DNA of 64,000 bases from Parafrankia elaeagni (GCF_000374165.1 NZ_KB893670.1:217718-281717); one strand, 5' to 3'; counted from the first letter of the stretch, positions 47,242-57,294 are shown. Notes: generated by a model from the sequence alone, not told the origin. Made by a program: numbers and translations.

Positions 47242-48708
47242 GTGACTGAGGTACGTCCGGCGGCGGTCATCGTCCTGGCTGCGGGCGAAGGTCGGCGCAT
47301 GCGTTCGGAGACGCCCAAGGTCCTGCACCACGTCGCCGGGCTCAGCCTGCTCGAGCACGTGCTCCACGCGGCCGGCCCGCTCGGCGCGGAGCACTCCGTC
47401 GTCGTGGTCGGCCACGGGCGGGAGAAGGTCACCGCCCTGCTGGCCGAGCGGGCCCCACATGTCGTCACGGCGGTACAGGAGCGCCAGGGCGGCACCGGGC
47501 ACGCCGTGCGCGTCGCCCTGGGCGCGCTGCAGGGCCTCCCGCCCGACGCGGCGGTCGTGGTGATGCCGGGCGATGTCCCGCTGCTCACCGCCGCGGCGGT
47601 CACGGGGCTGTTCGACCAGCACCGCGCGGCCGGCGCCGCGGCCACGGTCCTGTCCGCCGCCGTTCCCGACCCGACCGGGTACGGGCGGATCGTGCGGGCA
47701 CCCGGCGGCCAGGTGCGCGAGATCGTCGAGCAGCGCGACGCGGATGCCGCCACCGCCGCCATCAGGGAGATCAACACCGGCGTCTACGTGTTCGACCTGG
47801 AGCTGCTCCGAGGCGCGCTCAAGCGGCTGACCACCGACAACGCCCAGGGCGAGGAGTACCTCACCGACGTGGTCGGCCTGCTGGTCGCCGACGGGCAGCC
47901 GGTGGCCGCACACACGCTCGCCGACGCGGCCGAGGCCGCCGGGGTCAACGACCGCCTGCAGCTCAGCGACGCCGGCCTGGTGCTGCGCGACCGCATCGTC
48001 CGGGCGGCCATGCTCGCCGGCACCACGATCGTCGATCCGGCCTCCACCTGGATCGACGCCGGCGTCGTCCTGGAGCCGGACACGACGATCCAGCCGAACA
48101 CGCATCTGCGCGGCGCCACCCGACTCGCCCGCGGCGCCGAGGTCGGACCGGACTGCACCCTCGTCGACACCGCCGTCGGCCCGGGCGCCCGGGTGACCCG
48201 ATCCGTCGCCGAACGCTGCGAGGTGGGCCCGGGCGCCGTCGTCGGCCCGTTCGCGCACCTGCGCCCCGGCACCACCCTCGGCCGGAACGGCAAGATCGGG
48301 GCCTTCGTCGAGACCAAGGCAGCCGAGATCGGCGCCGAGTCGAAGGTGCCGCACCTCGCCTACGTCGGCGACGCGGTCATCGGCGAGCGCAGCAACATCG
48401 GCTGCACCAGCGTGTTCGTCAACTACGACGGGGTGGCCAAGCACCGGACGGTGATCGGCTCCGACGTCCGGATCGGCAGTGACACGATGCTGGTGGCGCC
48501 GGTCACTGTGGGCGACGGCGCCTACACCGGCGCCGGCTCCGTGATCAGGGAGGACGTCCCGCCGGGCGCCCTCGCCGTCCGCGAGGGCCGGCAGCGCACC
48601 CTGGTGGACTGGGTGCTGCGCCGTCGGCCGGGCAGCCCCGCCGCGGCCGCCGCCGAAGCCGCGCTGCACGCGGCTCGGAACGGGGCGGGGCACCGGCCCG
48701 GAGCGTGA
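47242..48708 (+). CDS. glmU: Bifunctional GlmU, UDP-GlcNAc synthesis
   Basis: Makes UDP-N-acetylglucosamine for peptidoglycan and other polymers: C-terminal acetyltransferase on glucosamine-1-phosphate, N-terminal uridylyltransferase. The 488 residues have [19 protein letters not shown] near the N-terminus, [11 protein letters not shown], and a long left-handed beta-helix of hexapeptide repeats from about 265 with [14 protein letters not shown] and the catalytic His region. GTG start with GGGGAG five bases upstream. glmU-prs order is conserved in actinobacteria. It also supplies precursor for N-acetyl sugars in the polysaccharide locus. Confidence 0.96.
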   Translation: MTEVRPAAVIVLAAGEGRRMRSETPKVLHHVAGLSLLEHVLHAAGPLGAEHSVVVVGHGREKVTALLAERAPHVVTAVQERQGGTGHAVRVALGALQGLPPDAAVVVMPGDVPLLTAAAVTGLFDQHRAAGAAATVLSAAVPDPTGYGRIVRAPGGQVREIVEQRDADAATAAIREINTGVYVFDLELLRGALKRLTTDNAQGEEYLTDVVGLLVADGQPVAAHTLADAAEAAGVNDRLQLSDAGLVLRDRIVRAAMLAGTTIVDPASTWIDAGVVLEPDTTIQPNTHLRGATRLARGAEVGPDCTLVDTAVGPGARVTRSVAERCEVGPGAVVGPFAHLRPGTTLGRNGKIGAFVETKAAEIGAESKVPHLAYVGDAVIGERSNIGCTSVFVNYDGVAKHRTVIGSDVRIGSDTMLVAPVTVGDGAYTGAGSVIREDVPPGALAVREGRQRTLVDWVLRRRPGSPAAAAAEAALHAARNGAGHRPGA

Positions 48709-49055
48709 GTTGAAGCACAGCCGGATCCTCATCCCGGCTCATCGCTGGCGTCTGCACGCCCGGGGGCCGAACGTAGGAAGGGTTTGGCCGAGCGTGTGCT
48801 GATCAGGGCTTTTGGTCAGCGGCCGGCGCGCGCAGCGGGCTCCCTGTCCTGAGATCGCCCGCCCTCCGGCTCCCGTACGCGCCCCGATCGGACCGGGTGG
48901 GCCGACCTGACCGGGCGATCGCGGTGCCCGGGCCCCGGCACGGAACGGGCACCATCCGAGCGAGGGTGCGTCGTCCCAGCAAGGACTCCACGCCCACAAC
49001 CGTCCCTGTCACGGCCGCCTGTCAGCGCCGCCAGTCATGCCCTGAGGAGAACACG
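48709..49055. other. Gap between glmU and prs
   Basis: About 350 bases, no gene supported. GAGGAGA before the prs start is its ribosome site. Confidence 0.45.
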
Positions 49056-50030
49056 GTGGGATACCAGACCGAGAACCGCCGGAACCTGATGCTCTTCGCT
49101 GGACGCTCGCACCCCGAGCTCACGGCCGAGGTCGCCCGCGAGCTCGACGTCGAGCCCGTGCCCACGAACGCCTACGAGTTCGCCAGCGGAGAGATCTTCG
49201 TCCGGTTCGAGGAGTCGGTGCGCGGGTGCGACGCCTTCGTGCTGCAGGCCCACGGCGCCCCGGTGAACACCTGGCTGATGGAACAGCTGATCATGGTGGA
49301 CGCGCTCAAGCGCGCCAGCGCGAAGCGCATCACCGTGGTCGCCCCGTTCTACCCGTACGCCCGTCAGGACAAGAAGCACCGCGGGCGGGAGCCGATCTCG
49401 GCCCGCCTGGTCGCCGACCTGTTCAAGGCCGCCGGCGCGCACCGGCTGATGTCCGTCGACCTGCACACCGCGCAGATCCAGGGCTTCTTCGACGGGCCGG
49501 TGGACCACCTGTTCGCGTTGCCACTGCTGGCCGACTACATCGAGAGCAAGCTGGACACGTCCGAGGTGACGGTCGTCGCGCCCGACTCGGGCCGGGTCCG
49601 GGTCGCGGAGCGGTGGACCGACCGGCTCGGCTGCCCGCTGGCGATCATCCACAAGCGGCGCGACCCGGACGTGCCGAACCAGGTGAAGATGTTCGACGTC
49701 GTCGGTGAGGTCGACGGCCGCACCTGCGTGATCGTCGATGACATGATCGACACCGCCGGGACGATCACCAAGGCCGCGGAGTCGCTGAAGGAGCACGGCG
49801 CGGCCAACGTCATCGCGGCCGCCACCCACGGCGTGCTGTCCGGCCCGGCGGCGGACCGGCTGAAGAACTCCGAGATCAGCGAGGTCGTCCTCACCAACAC
49901 CCTTCCGCTGCCCAGCGAGGCGCGCATCGACAAGCTGACCGAGCTGTCGATCGCACCGCTGATCGCCGCCGCGATCAAGGCCGTCTTCGAGGACGGGTCG
50001 GTGACCGGCCTGTTCGGCGGGGACGCCTGA
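49056..50030 (+). CDS. prs: Ribose-phosphate pyrophosphokinase
   Basis: Makes PRPP from ribose 5-phosphate and ATP, for nucleotide, His and Trp synthesis. The 324-residue protein shows LMLFAGRSHPELTAEVARELD, FYPYARQDKKHRGREPISARLVADL, the flexible loop, DLHTAQIQGFFDGPVDHL and the PRPP loop VIVDDMIDTAGT. GTG start with GAGGAGA five bases upstream. Follows glmU as expected. Confidence 0.97.
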   Translation: MGYQTENRRNLMLFAGRSHPELTAEVARELDVEPVPTNAYEFASGEIFVRFEESVRGCDAFVLQAHGAPVNTWLMEQLIMVDALKRASAKRITVVAPFYPYARQDKKHRGREPISARLVADLFKAAGAHRLMSVDLHTAQIQGFFDGPVDHLFALPLLADYIESKLDTSEVTVVAPDSGRVRVAERWTDRLGCPLAIIHKRRDPDVPNQVKMFDVVGEVDGRTCVIVDDMIDTAGTITKAAESLKEHGAANVIAAATHGVLSGPAADRLKNSEISEVVLTNTLPLPSEARIDKLTELSIAPLIAAAIKAVFEDGSVTGLFGGDA

Positions 50031-50095
50031 AGACCCGCCGCCGACGCCTCGGTACCGGACCGGTCTCGGCCGCCGGGGCTGTCGGGGGCTGGCCG

Positions 50096-50101
50096 TAGAA
50101 T
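50096..50101 (+). promoter_or_regulatory. Putative -10 (TAGAAT) of leaderless trpS
   Basis: A near-consensus TAGAAT ends eight bases before the trpS ATG, leaving no room for a Shine-Dalgarno. The -35 is not clear. Confidence 0.45.
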
Positions 50102-50109
50102 CTCCGGGC

Positions 50110-51132
50110 ATGACGCAGGACCGCCCACGGGTGTCGCTGACCGGGATCAAACCGACCGGCGATCCCCATCTGGGCAACTACATCGGGGCGATCCGCCCCG
50201 CGCTCGAGCTGACGGCGAACTACGAGTCGATCTACTTCATCGCCGACTACCACGCCCTCACCTCGATCCGGGACAGGGAGAAGTTCGCGGCGTACACCCG
50301 GTCCGTCGCCGCCACCTGGATCACGCTCGGCCTCGACCCCGAGCGCACCGTCTTCTACAAGCAGTCCGACGTCCCGGAGATCTTCGAGCTCGCCTGGATC
50401 CTGTCCTGCGTCACGGGCAAGGGCCTGATGAACCGCGCGCACGCCTACAAGGCCGCGCGTGACCGCAACGCCGAGAACGGCGTCGCCGACCTCGACGCCG
50501 GGGTCAACATGGGGCTGTTCAACTACCCCGTCCTGATGGCCGTCGACATCCTGATCATGGGCTCCGACGTGGTCCCCGTCGGGCAGGACCAGATCCAGCA
50601 CGTCGAGTACGCGGCCGACATCGCCGGCTCGTTCAACCACCTCTTCGGCTCCACCTACAGCCTGAAGATCCCCGAGGCGATCATCCCGACCGGGGTGAAC
50701 GCCCGCACGATGCCCGGCACCGACGGCCGGAAGATGAGCAAGTCGTACGGGAACACGATCCCGCTGTTCGCGCCGCCGTCCCGGCTGCGCAAGCTCGTCC
50801 GCGGCATCGTCAGCGACAGCACCCCCGTCGAGGAGCCGAAGGACCCGGACAGCTCGGCGGCCTTCCAGATCTACGAGAACTTCGCCAGCCCCGAGGCCGT
50901 GAAGGACATGCGCGTCCGCCTCGAGCAGGGCGGCACCGGCTGGGGCGAGCTGAAGAACGCCCTGTTCGAGACGCTGGACGCCTGGCTCACCCCGCTGCGG
51001 GCCCGGTACGAGGAGCTCGTCGCCCCCGGCAGCGAGCTGGACACGATCCTCGCGGCCGGCGCGGAGAAGGCCCGCGACCGAGCCCGCCCGGTGCTCGCCG
51101 GCGCCCGGCGCGCCATCGGCGTCGACCTCTAG
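50110..51132 (+). CDS. trpS: Tryptophanyl-tRNA synthetase
   Basis: Charges tRNA-Trp. 340-residue class I enzyme with the HIGH-like PTGDPHLGNY near 15-24 and the KMSKS loop in GRKMSKSYGN; the GQDQIQHVEYAADIAG segment is also typical. Size and motifs fit bacterial TrpRS. ATG start, apparently leaderless. Convergent with ksgA. Confidence 0.96.
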   Translation: MTQDRPRVSLTGIKPTGDPHLGNYIGAIRPALELTANYESIYFIADYHALTSIRDREKFAAYTRSVAATWITLGLDPERTVFYKQSDVPEIFELAWILSCVTGKGLMNRAHAYKAARDRNAENGVADLDAGVNMGLFNYPVLMAVDILIMGSDVVPVGQDQIQHVEYAADIAGSFNHLFGSTYSLKIPEAIIPTGVNARTMPGTDGRKMSKSYGNTIPLFAPPSRLRKLVRGIVSDSTPVEEPKDPDSSAAFQIYENFASPEAVKDMRVRLEQGGTGWGELKNALFETLDAWLTPLRARYEELVAPGSELDTILAAGAEKARDRARPVLAGARRAIGVDL

Positions 51133-51198
51133 CCGGCTGGTCGGCGGGGGTCAGCCAGCCGGCTGATCAGCTGGCCGGCTGGTCGGCGGGGGTCAGCC
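51132..51198. repeat. 25-bp direct repeat with hairpin between trpS and ksgA
   Basis: Two exact 25-bp copies (each starting GCCGGCTGGTCGGCGG) 42 bases apart in the convergent gap. Between them CCAGCCGG / CCGGCTGG form an 8-bp stem around CTGATCAGCTGG (51155-51182), a probable bidirectional terminator. Confidence 0.8.
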
Positions 51199-52080
51199 GC
51201 CCGCACGGGCAGCGCGGGCCTCGTGCGCGAGGCGGGCGAACGCGTGGACGTCGAGGGTCTCGCCGCGGGCGCCCGGGTCGATGCCCGCGGCCCGGGCGAG
51301 CCGCTCGGCCGCCGCCGGTGAACCCGCCCAGGGGGCGAGCGCCGTCCGCAGGGTCTTGCGCCGCTGGGCGAAGGCCGCGTCGACCGCCGCGAAGACCTCC
51401 ACGCGCAGGTCCGGGTCGGCGGGCGGGGCGGCCCGTCGTTCGAACGCGACGAGGCCGGAGTCGACGTTGGGCTGCGGCCAGAACACCGGGCGGGGCACCG
51501 CGCCGGCCGGGCGCGCATGGGCGTACCAGGCCAGTTTGACGCTCGGCACGCCGTAGATCCGCCCGCCCGGCGGCGAGGTGAGCCGGTCGGCCACCTCGGC
51601 CTGCACCATCACCAGGCCGCGGCGCACGGTCGGAAACCGCTCCAGCAGCCCCAGCAGCAGCGGGACGGCGACGTTGTACGGCAGGTTCGCCGCCAGCACG
51701 GTCGGGGCGGCGACCTCGGCCGGCAGGTCGGCGGGCCCCACCCGCAGCCCGTCGGCCTCGACGACGTGCAGCCGCCGCGCCACCGCCGCGGGCAGCCGGG
51801 CGGCGGCGGTCAGCGGGAGGGCGGCGGCGAGCGGCGGGTCCACCTCGACCGCGACGACCGCGGCCGCCTCGGCGACCAGCCCGAGAGTCAGCGAGCCCAG
51901 CCCGGGGCCGACCTCGAGGGCGACGTCGTCCGGGCCGATCGCGGCCAGCCGGACCAGCCGGCGGACGGTGTTCGGGTCGACCAGGAAGTTCTGGCCGCGC
52001 CGCTTCGTCGGCCGCAGGTCCAGCGCGTGGGCGAGCTCGCGGATGTCGGCCGGCGAGAGCAGCGCGTCGGTGTCTACCAG
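51193..52080 (-). CDS. ksgA: 16S rRNA dimethyladenosine transferase (KsgA/RsmA)
   Basis: Dimethylates A1518/A1519 of 16S rRNA. Motifs: [21 protein letters not shown] (SAM motif I), and [13 protein letters not shown], the NLPY catalytic motif. The start is a problem: the first conserved residues ([22 protein letters not shown]) are preceded only by CTG at 52080; the nearest conventional start is GTG at 52209, which would overlap tatD by 136 bases and add an arginine-rich stretch that looks like tatD read out of frame. CTG is proposed here. It follows tatD closely, but the rpfB gene normally between tatD and ksgA in mycobacteria is absent. Confidence 0.88.
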   Translation of the reverse strand: MVDTDALLSPADIRELAHALDLRPTKRRGQNFLVDPNTVRRLVRLAAIGPDDVALEVGPGLGSLTLGLVAEAAAVVAVEVDPPLAAALPLTAAARLPAAVARRLHVVEADGLRVGPADLPAEVAAPTVLAANLPYNVAVPLLLGLLERFPTVRRGLVMVQAEVADRLTSPPGGRIYGVPSVKLAWYAHARPAGAVPRPVFWPQPNVDSGLVAFERRAAPPADPDLRVEVFAAVDAAFAQRRKTLRTALAPWAGSPAAAERLARAAGIDPGARGETLDVHAFARLAHEARAARAGG

Positions 52081-52913
52081 GGCCCGAAGGTCCGTTCCGC
52101 GTTGGCGGTCACCTGGGCGGCGAGCTCGTCGACGGCCACGCCACGGGTCTGCGCGAGTACCCGCAGGGTCAGCGGGATCAGGTAGGGCCCGCCCGGTCGC
52201 CCGCGCCACGGGACGGGGGTGAGATAGGGCGCGTCGGTCTCGACCAACAGCAGCTCGGCCGGCGCGACGGCGGCGGCCTCCCGCAGCGCCTCGGCGTTCC
52301 TGAAGGTGACGTTGCCGGCGAAGGACATCACGTACCCGGCGTCGGCGCAGACCTTCGCCATCGCCGCGTCGCCGGAGAAGGCGTGGAAGACGACGTGTTC
52401 GGGCGCCCCCTCCTCGGCGAGGATGCGCAGCGTGTCGTCGTGCGCCTCCCGGTCGTGGATCATCAGGGCGCGGCCGGTCTCCCGGGCGATCGCGATGTGC
52501 CGGCGGAAGCTCTCCTGCTGGGCGGCGTGCTGCTCCGGCGCGGTGCGGTAGTAGTCCAGGCCGGTCTCCCCGACGGCCACGACCCCGGCCGTGCGGGCGA
52601 GCGCGGCGATCGCCTCGAAGGTCTCCTCGGGCACCCCGCCGGCGGCCTCGTTCGGGTGGATGGCGACCGCGGCGCGCACCTCGGGGTGCTCGGCGGCGAC
52701 ACCGGCCTGCCAGCGGCTCGTCGCCAGGTCGACGCCGACCGTGATCATCCGGGTGATGCCGACCGACCGGGCGGCGGCGATGGCCTCCACGACCGGTGTG
52801 TCCATCAGGTCGAGGTGGCAGTGCGCGTCGACCGCGGGAACGGGCAGCGCCTCGGGGGGCGGCGGCGGATCACCCGACCGACCGGAGTTTCTCGCCACCC
52901 GTCCGCTCCTCAC
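52074..52913 (-). CDS. tatD: TatD-family metallo-DNase/hydrolase
   Basis: Metal-dependent hydrolase of the TatD type. 279 residues with the ligand set VDAHCHLDL (His31, His33), GETGLDYY (Glu116), [18 protein letters not shown], and [12 protein letters not shown] start with GAGACGG nearby. Slightly overlaps the ksgA start region. A conserved neighbour of ksgA. Confidence 0.93.
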   Translation of the reverse strand: MRSGRVARNSGRSGDPPPPPEALPVPAVDAHCHLDLMDTPVVEAIAAARSVGITRMITVGVDLATSRWQAGVAAEHPEVRAAVAIHPNEAAGGVPEETFEAIAALARTAGVVAVGETGLDYYRTAPEQHAAQQESFRRHIAIARETGRALMIHDREAHDDTLRILAEEGAPEHVVFHAFSGDAAMAKVCADAGYVMSFAGNVTFRNAEALREAAAVAPAELLLVETDAPYLTPVPWRGRPGGPYLIPLTLRVLAQTRGVAVDELAAQVTANAERTFGPW

Positions 52914-53044
52914 CCGTCTCGCCCGTCGTCACCGGGGTGCCGCACACGGGCCACCCCACGCCAGATCTTAGGGCTCCCGCCGGGCGTGTCACCGTGGCGG
53001 CCGTGGGATTCTGAGGGAGTGCTTGACCTCACGGGCTCCCGGCC

Positions 53045-54415
53045 ATGACGACACCGCTTCCTGTCGCGCTGGTCACGCCGCTGACCGGACCGGACGCCGC
53101 CGTCGGCCTGGCGGCGCTGCGGGGCATGACGCTCTGGGCCCGTGACGAACGGCTCCCGCCCCCCTGGGACGAGATCGGTGTGACGGCGTACGACGCCTAC
53201 CCGGACCCGGTCCGCGCGATGCGGGCGGCGGTCGCCGCCGAGCCGGCGGCGGTCTTCGGCCCGGTCGGCGCGCGGGCGGCACTGGCCGCGCTCGGCGCCA
53301 CGGACCGTCTCGTGATCAACGCGGGGGCGCCGTCCACCCGTTTCGTCCGCCAGTCGTTCCCGCACATCGTGAACATGGCCGCTCCGGCGTCCACCTGGCC
53401 GCGCGGGGTGCTGGCAGCGGTCCGCTCCGTCGACCGGCAGGCCCGCCGCGTCGCGCTGCTCGCCTCCGGCGAGATGGCCGTCGAGCTGACGTCGGTGTGC
53501 CGGGCGGCGGCCCGGGCGCAGGGCTACGAGGTCGTGTCGAACACCTTCGCACCCGGCCGCGGCGGCGCGGCGGCCCGTCCGCTGGCGCCCGCGGACGTCC
53601 TCATCGTGCACGGCAGCGCCGAGGACGAGCTGGAGATCGCCAACATCCTGCTGCGCCGCTCGTGGCGGGCCGCCGCGTTCTCCACCGCGGTGAGCGCGGA
53701 GGCGACGGCGACGCTGGGTGCCCTGCGTGAGGGCCTGCTGGCCCCGGCGAGCTGGGCACCGGACAACGCCGACGAGACGGGAACCGGGCCGACCGCGCGG
53801 CAGTTCTCCGCCGACTTCACCGCGCTGCACGGGGTGCCGCCCACCACGACCGCGGCGTGGGCGTACGTGTCGGGCCTCATCCTGGGGCGCTGCATCCGGC
53901 TCTGCGGCCGCGTCGGTGACGCCTCGCTCCTGGCCGCCGCCCGCGGGCTCGACACCACCACGCTGCTCGGCCGCTTCCGCCTCGACCAGGCGACCGGGCT
54001 CCAGGTCGGCCACCAGGTGCCGATCGTGCAGTGGCAGTCCGGTGCGTCCTGGACGGTCTGGCCCCGGGACTCCGCCCGCGCGCCCTTCCACCATCCGCGC
54101 TGGAACGCACCGCCTCCCGGTGGCCTTGCCGGCGCGAGTGACGGTCCGGACACCGCCGGCCGGGACGCCGCCGGCCGGGACGCCGCCGGCCGGGACCCTG
54201 CCGGCCGGCGCGCGCCGGCCGCGGCTCCGGATGACAGGTCCGCCCAGGCGCCGCCGGTGGGCGCGGGCCCTGAACCGACGCTTCCCCTGCCCTCGCAGGG
54301 CGGCGCCGGCCCACGCCCGCTCCGCCTGGGGCGCCCGCGCCCGGGGCTGGGCACCGGCGGGTTCGGCACCGGTGGCTTCGGTGCCGGCGGGTTCGGCGCC
54401 CGCCGGCCGGGCTGA
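53045..54415 (+). CDS. Type I periplasmic-binding-fold protein without signal peptide
   Basis: A 456-residue protein whose first ~350 residues follow the branched-chain amino acid/amide-urea ABC binding-protein fold (VALVTPLTGPDAAVGLAALRGM, FGPVGARAALAALG, VINAGAPSTRFVRQSFPHI, DVLIVHGSAEDE). No signal peptide or lipobox exists at the ATG start, so it appears cytoplasmic, and no permease or ATPase is beside it. The C-terminal 100 residues are disordered with repeated Ala-Gly-Arg-Asp and GTGGFG units from a 15-bp tandem repeat. It is divergent from tatD. It may be a ligand sensor rather than a transport component. Confidence 0.72.
   Translation: MTTPLPVALVTPLTGPDAAVGLAALRGMTLWARDERLPPPWDEIGVTAYDAYPDPVRAMRAAVAAEPAAVFGPVGARAALAALGATDRLVINAGAPSTRFVRQSFPHIVNMAAPASTWPRGVLAAVRSVDRQARRVALLASGEMAVELTSVCRAAARAQGYEVVSNTFAPGRGGAAARPLAPADVLIVHGSAEDELEIANILLRRSWRAAAFSTAVSAEATATLGALREGLLAPASWAPDNADETGTGPTARQFSADFTALHGVPPTTTAAWAYVSGLILGRCIRLCGRVGDASLLAAARGLDTTTLLGRFRLDQATGLQVGHQVPIVQWQSGASWTVWPRDSARAPFHHPRWNAPPPGGLAGASDGPDTAGRDAAGRDAAGRDPAGRRAPAAAPDDRSAQAPPVGAGPEPTLPLPSQGGAGPRPLRLGRPRPGLGTGGFGTGGFGAGGFGARRPG
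54152..54210. repeat. 15-bp tandem repeat in binding-fold protein
   Basis: Three to four copies of GCCGCCGGCCGGGAC, in frame, encoding Ala-Ala-Gly-Arg-Asp. Confidence 0.9.
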
Positions 54416-54425
54416 CGGGGCCCGC

Positions 54426-55037
54426 ATGTCAGCACCGGTCGAAGGCTCCGCCAAGCCGCGCCGCGCCACCAGCACGAGGCCCGGCAGGGGGCCCGGCAAG
54501 GGGAGCGCCCGGGGCACCGGACGGCGGCGGCGCACCACCGTGGCCGTGGCGCTGGGGGTCAGCAGTCTGCTGTTCCTGGGCGCGACCGCCCGGCTGTTCG
54601 TCTTCCCAGGGCGGGACGAGCCGGCGCCGGTGGACGCCATCGTGATGTTCGCCGGCAGCCCCGGCCGCATCGAGCACGCCGTCGCGCTCGCCGAGGCCGG
54701 CTACGCACCGACACTGGCCGTCTCGGTGCCCACGGTGGACGACCCCTGCCCCCCGCCGATCCCGGGTGTGGAGGTGATCTGCTTCGCGCCGGATCCCCTC
54801 ACCACCCAGGGCGAGTCGCGCTGGACGGCCGCCGCTGCCGCCCGCTACGGCTGGCGATCCGTCCTGGTGATCACCTCGACGAGCCAGACCACCCGGGCGC
54901 GGCTGCGGCTCGCGCGCTGCTACCCCGGGCAGGTCCTGATGAGCCCGGTGTCGCCGCCCCGGCGCATGTGGCCGTACATGATCGCCTACGAGTGGGCCGC
55001 GATGGGCAAGGCCCTCGTCGTCCAGCGGGAGTGCTGA
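54426..55037 (+). CDS. YdcF-like (DUF218) membrane protein, copy A
   Basis: A 203-residue protein with a basic N-terminus, one transmembrane helix (about 40-58) and a DUF218 domain (DAIVMFAGSPGRIEHAVALAEAG, EVICFAPDPLTTQGE, RARLRLARCYPG). DUF218 proteins are associated with envelope polymer metabolism (SanA/YdcF). ATG start ten bases after the preceding gene's stop. A paralogue is in the opposite direction just downstream; both end in a conserved Cys. Confidence 0.78.
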   Translation: MSAPVEGSAKPRRATSTRPGRGPGKGSARGTGRRRRTTVAVALGVSSLLFLGATARLFVFPGRDEPAPVDAIVMFAGSPGRIEHAVALAEAGYAPTLAVSVPTVDDPCPPPIPGVEVICFAPDPLTTQGESRWTAAAAARYGWRSVLVITSTSQTTRARLRLARCYPGQVLMSPVSPPRRMWPYMIAYEWAAMGKALVVQREC

Positions 55038-55047
55038 CGTCGGCTGT

Positions 55048-55590
55048 TCAGCAGCCGCGCTGCAGGACATGTGCCTTGACCGTCGCGGCGGTCTGGTAGG
55101 CGAAGAGGTACGGCCAGTCGCGCAGGCGGGGCTCGACAGCGCTCACGAGGATCTCGCCGTCGTAACAGCGGCCGATTCGAAGCCGGGCCCTGCTGTCCTG
55201 GGAACGGTCGGTGACAAACATGATCGATTCCCAGCCGCGGGTTCGGGCCAGCCGTCCGGCCTCCCGGGCCTCCCCCTGGGTTGTCATCGGGTCGGGCCAG
55301 AAGCAGATGATCTCCACGTTGCGGCCGGTCCGCGACGAGTCGGGGCACCGCCACGTGCCGGGCATGGAAATGACGACCACCGGGGCGATGCCCGACCGCG
55401 CGAGCTCGAGGGTTCTGGTGAGGCGTGGTCCCGGTCCGCCGAGCATGAAGATCGCGTCGACGGGGCTAGGCTGGTCGATCTTCGGCAACAGAATCGTCCG
55501 CACGGTCATGGCGAACAGCACCAGGGTGCACAACACCGCGCCGCGGGACGCCAGCCGCCGGATCTGGCGCTGTCGCGCGTCCACAGTCAT
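55048..55590 (-). CDS. YdcF-like (DUF218) membrane protein, copy B
   Basis: A 180-residue paralogue of copy A with the same helix (about 17-34) and conserved blocks DAIFMLGGPGPR, EIICFWPDPMTTQGE, RARLRIGRCYDG and WPYLFAYQ. The gap between the two stops is ten bases. Start ATG chosen; the frame runs open upstream but without protein-like character, and its ribosome site is only GTGGGG. The inverted pair suggests an old duplication. Confidence 0.75.
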   Translation of the reverse strand: MTVDARQRQIRRLASRGAVLCTLVLFAMTVRTILLPKIDQPSPVDAIFMLGGPGPRLTRTLELARSGIAPVVVISMPGTWRCPDSSRTGRNVEIICFWPDPMTTQGEAREAGRLARTRGWESIMFVTDRSQDSRARLRIGRCYDGEILVSAVEPRLRDWPYLFAYQTAATVKAHVLQRGC

Positions 55591-55739
55591 CCCCACAACG
55601 GTAGGAGGCGGACGGACCACCCTGGGCAGCGGCGGCACGTGCTCTGTTTCACGCGTGTCACTGTTTACCTGCACAGGCGTCAGCGGACGATGTGCACGCT
55701 GTGGATTCGAGGCCCGCGCCCGGCGGGCCACCTGCCGCG

Positions 55740-56603
55740 TTACCCCTCCAGCAGACCCTGCAGGTAGGCGCCGTAGCCGCTCTTCGCCAGCGGCCGCACC
55801 AGTGCCGCCAGCTGGTCGTCCGTGACGAAGCCCTCCCGCCAGGCGACCTCCTCGATGCAGCCGATCTTGAGACCCTGCCGCTCCTCGATCACCTGCACGA
55901 ACTGGGCCGCCTGCATGAGGGAGTTGAACGTGCCGGTGTCGAGCCAGGCGGTACCCCGGTCGAGCAGATGCACGTTCAGGCCACCGCGGCTCAGGTACTC
56001 CTGGTTGACCGCGGTGATCTCCAGCTCGCCCCGGGCGCTCGGCGTCGTGGCCCGGGCGATCTCCAGAACGGAGTTGTCGTAGAAGTACAGGCCGGTCACG
56101 GCGTAGCGCGACTTCGGCTTCTCCGGCTTCTCCTCGATGGACATCGCCCGCCGCCGGTCGTCGAACTCGACCACGCCATAGCGTTCCGGATCCGAGACAT
56201 GGTAGGCGAAGACAACCCCACCGACCGGATCGGTGTACCGCCTGAGCTGTTCCCCCAGGCCGACGCCGTAGAAGATGTTGTCGCCGAGAACGAGGGCGAC
56301 CTTGTCGTCGCCGACGAAGTCAGCTCCGATGATGAATGCTTCGGCCAGCCCACGCGGCTCGTCCTGCACCGCGTACTCGAACCGGCAGCCGAGCCGCGAA
56401 CCGTCACCCAGCAGGCGCTGGAACTGCGCCTGGTCCTGCGGGGTGGTGATGATGAGGATCTCGCGAATTCCGGCGGCCATCAGGGTGGAGAGCGGATAGT
56501 AGATCATGGGCTTGTCGTAGACGGGCATGAGCTGCTTGCTGACCGCATGGGTGATGGGATAGAGCCGGGAACCCGTACCTCCCGCCAGAACAATGCCCTT
56601 CAT
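55740..56603 (-). CDS. rfbA: Glucose-1-phosphate thymidylyltransferase
   Basis: Makes dTDP-glucose, first step of dTDP-rhamnose synthesis. 287 residues from [18 protein letters not shown], with [51 protein letters not shown] and ITAVNQEYL, all RmlA signatures. ATG start; ribosome site weak. It follows the epimerase gene by 112 bases on the same strand. rfbB and rfbD are not in the window. Confidence 0.96.
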   Translation of the reverse strand: MKGIVLAGGTGSRLYPITHAVSKQLMPVYDKPMIYYPLSTLMAAGIREILIITTPQDQAQFQRLLGDGSRLGCRFEYAVQDEPRGLAEAFIIGADFVGDDKVALVLGDNIFYGVGLGEQLRRYTDPVGGVVFAYHVSDPERYGVVEFDDRRRAMSIEEKPEKPKSRYAVTGLYFYDNSVLEIARATTPSARGELEITAVNQEYLSRGGLNVHLLDRGTAWLDTGTFNSLMQAAQFVQVIEERQGLKIGCIEEVAWREGFVTDDQLAALVRPLAKSGYGAYLQGLLEG

Positions 56604-56715
56604 ACCGGCCTGCGCCCACCTTTCGACACCGATCCCGACCTGCCTGCGGAAAACTCTCCGTGGCCACTCGCAGCGTTTCGGCCGCGGGCGCTGTGCGCGG
56701 ATGACCCCGCCGTCT

Positions 56716-57294
56716 TCATGCCGGCACCTCGTCAAACGGACGGACATCAGCCAGCGCGGCGTGGTTCCGGTCCCGCTCCGAGATCACGGCCTCGTCGAGC
56801 GGAATCGGCCAGCGCACGCCGAGCGCCGGGTCCGCCAGGTTGACGAAGACGTAGTCGTCGTATTCCTCGGCACTCCAGTGCCGGTTGACACTGTAGATGT
56901 AGTAGGTGTCATCCTCCAGGGTCTGGAAGGAGTTCGCCACTCCTCTGGGGAGAAAAACCGCGCAGTTCTGGTCGATCTCGACGGTGACAACCCGCCCGAA
57001 GTTCCCGCCCGCCCGCAGGTCCAGGTACGCGCAGAAGACCCGGCCGGCCACCACCGAGATGTACTTGTCCCAGGGCTCAGCGTGAAAACCCCTGGTCACG
57101 CCCGCGCTCCGGTTGAAGGAGACGCTGGTCTGCACCACCTCGAAGGATTCCGGCAGCCCGGCGGCGACCAGCTTGGCCCGGTGGAACTTCTCCTGGAACC
57201 AGCCGCGCTCGTCCGCCATGCTGGTGATGTCGAAGACGAGCAGCCCCGGAATCTCCGTCCTCCGGACCGAGAACTCCGTCGTTGCCACGGCCAT
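56716..57294 (-). CDS. rfbC: RmlC-type dTDP-4-dehydrorhamnose 3,5-epimerase
   Basis: 192-residue epimerase: [29 protein letters not shown], the RGxH catalytic motif in an AEPW variant, and [22 protein letters not shown]. It could act on dTDP-4-keto-6-deoxyglucose. ATG behind a strong GAGGGGGAG. Upstream of rfbA in the same direction, probably one transcript. The AEPW form differs from the M. tuberculosis RmlC motif, so a related sugar epimerisation is possible. Confidence 0.85.
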   Translation of the reverse strand: MAVATTEFSVRRTEIPGLLVFDITSMADERGWFQEKFHRAKLVAAGLPESFEVVQTSVSFNRSAGVTRGFHAEPWDKYISVVAGRVFCAYLDLRAGGNFGRVVTVEIDQNCAVFLPRGVANSFQTLEDDTYYIYSVNRHWSAEEYDDYVFVNLADPALGVRWPIPLDEAVISERDRNHAALADVRPFDEVPA

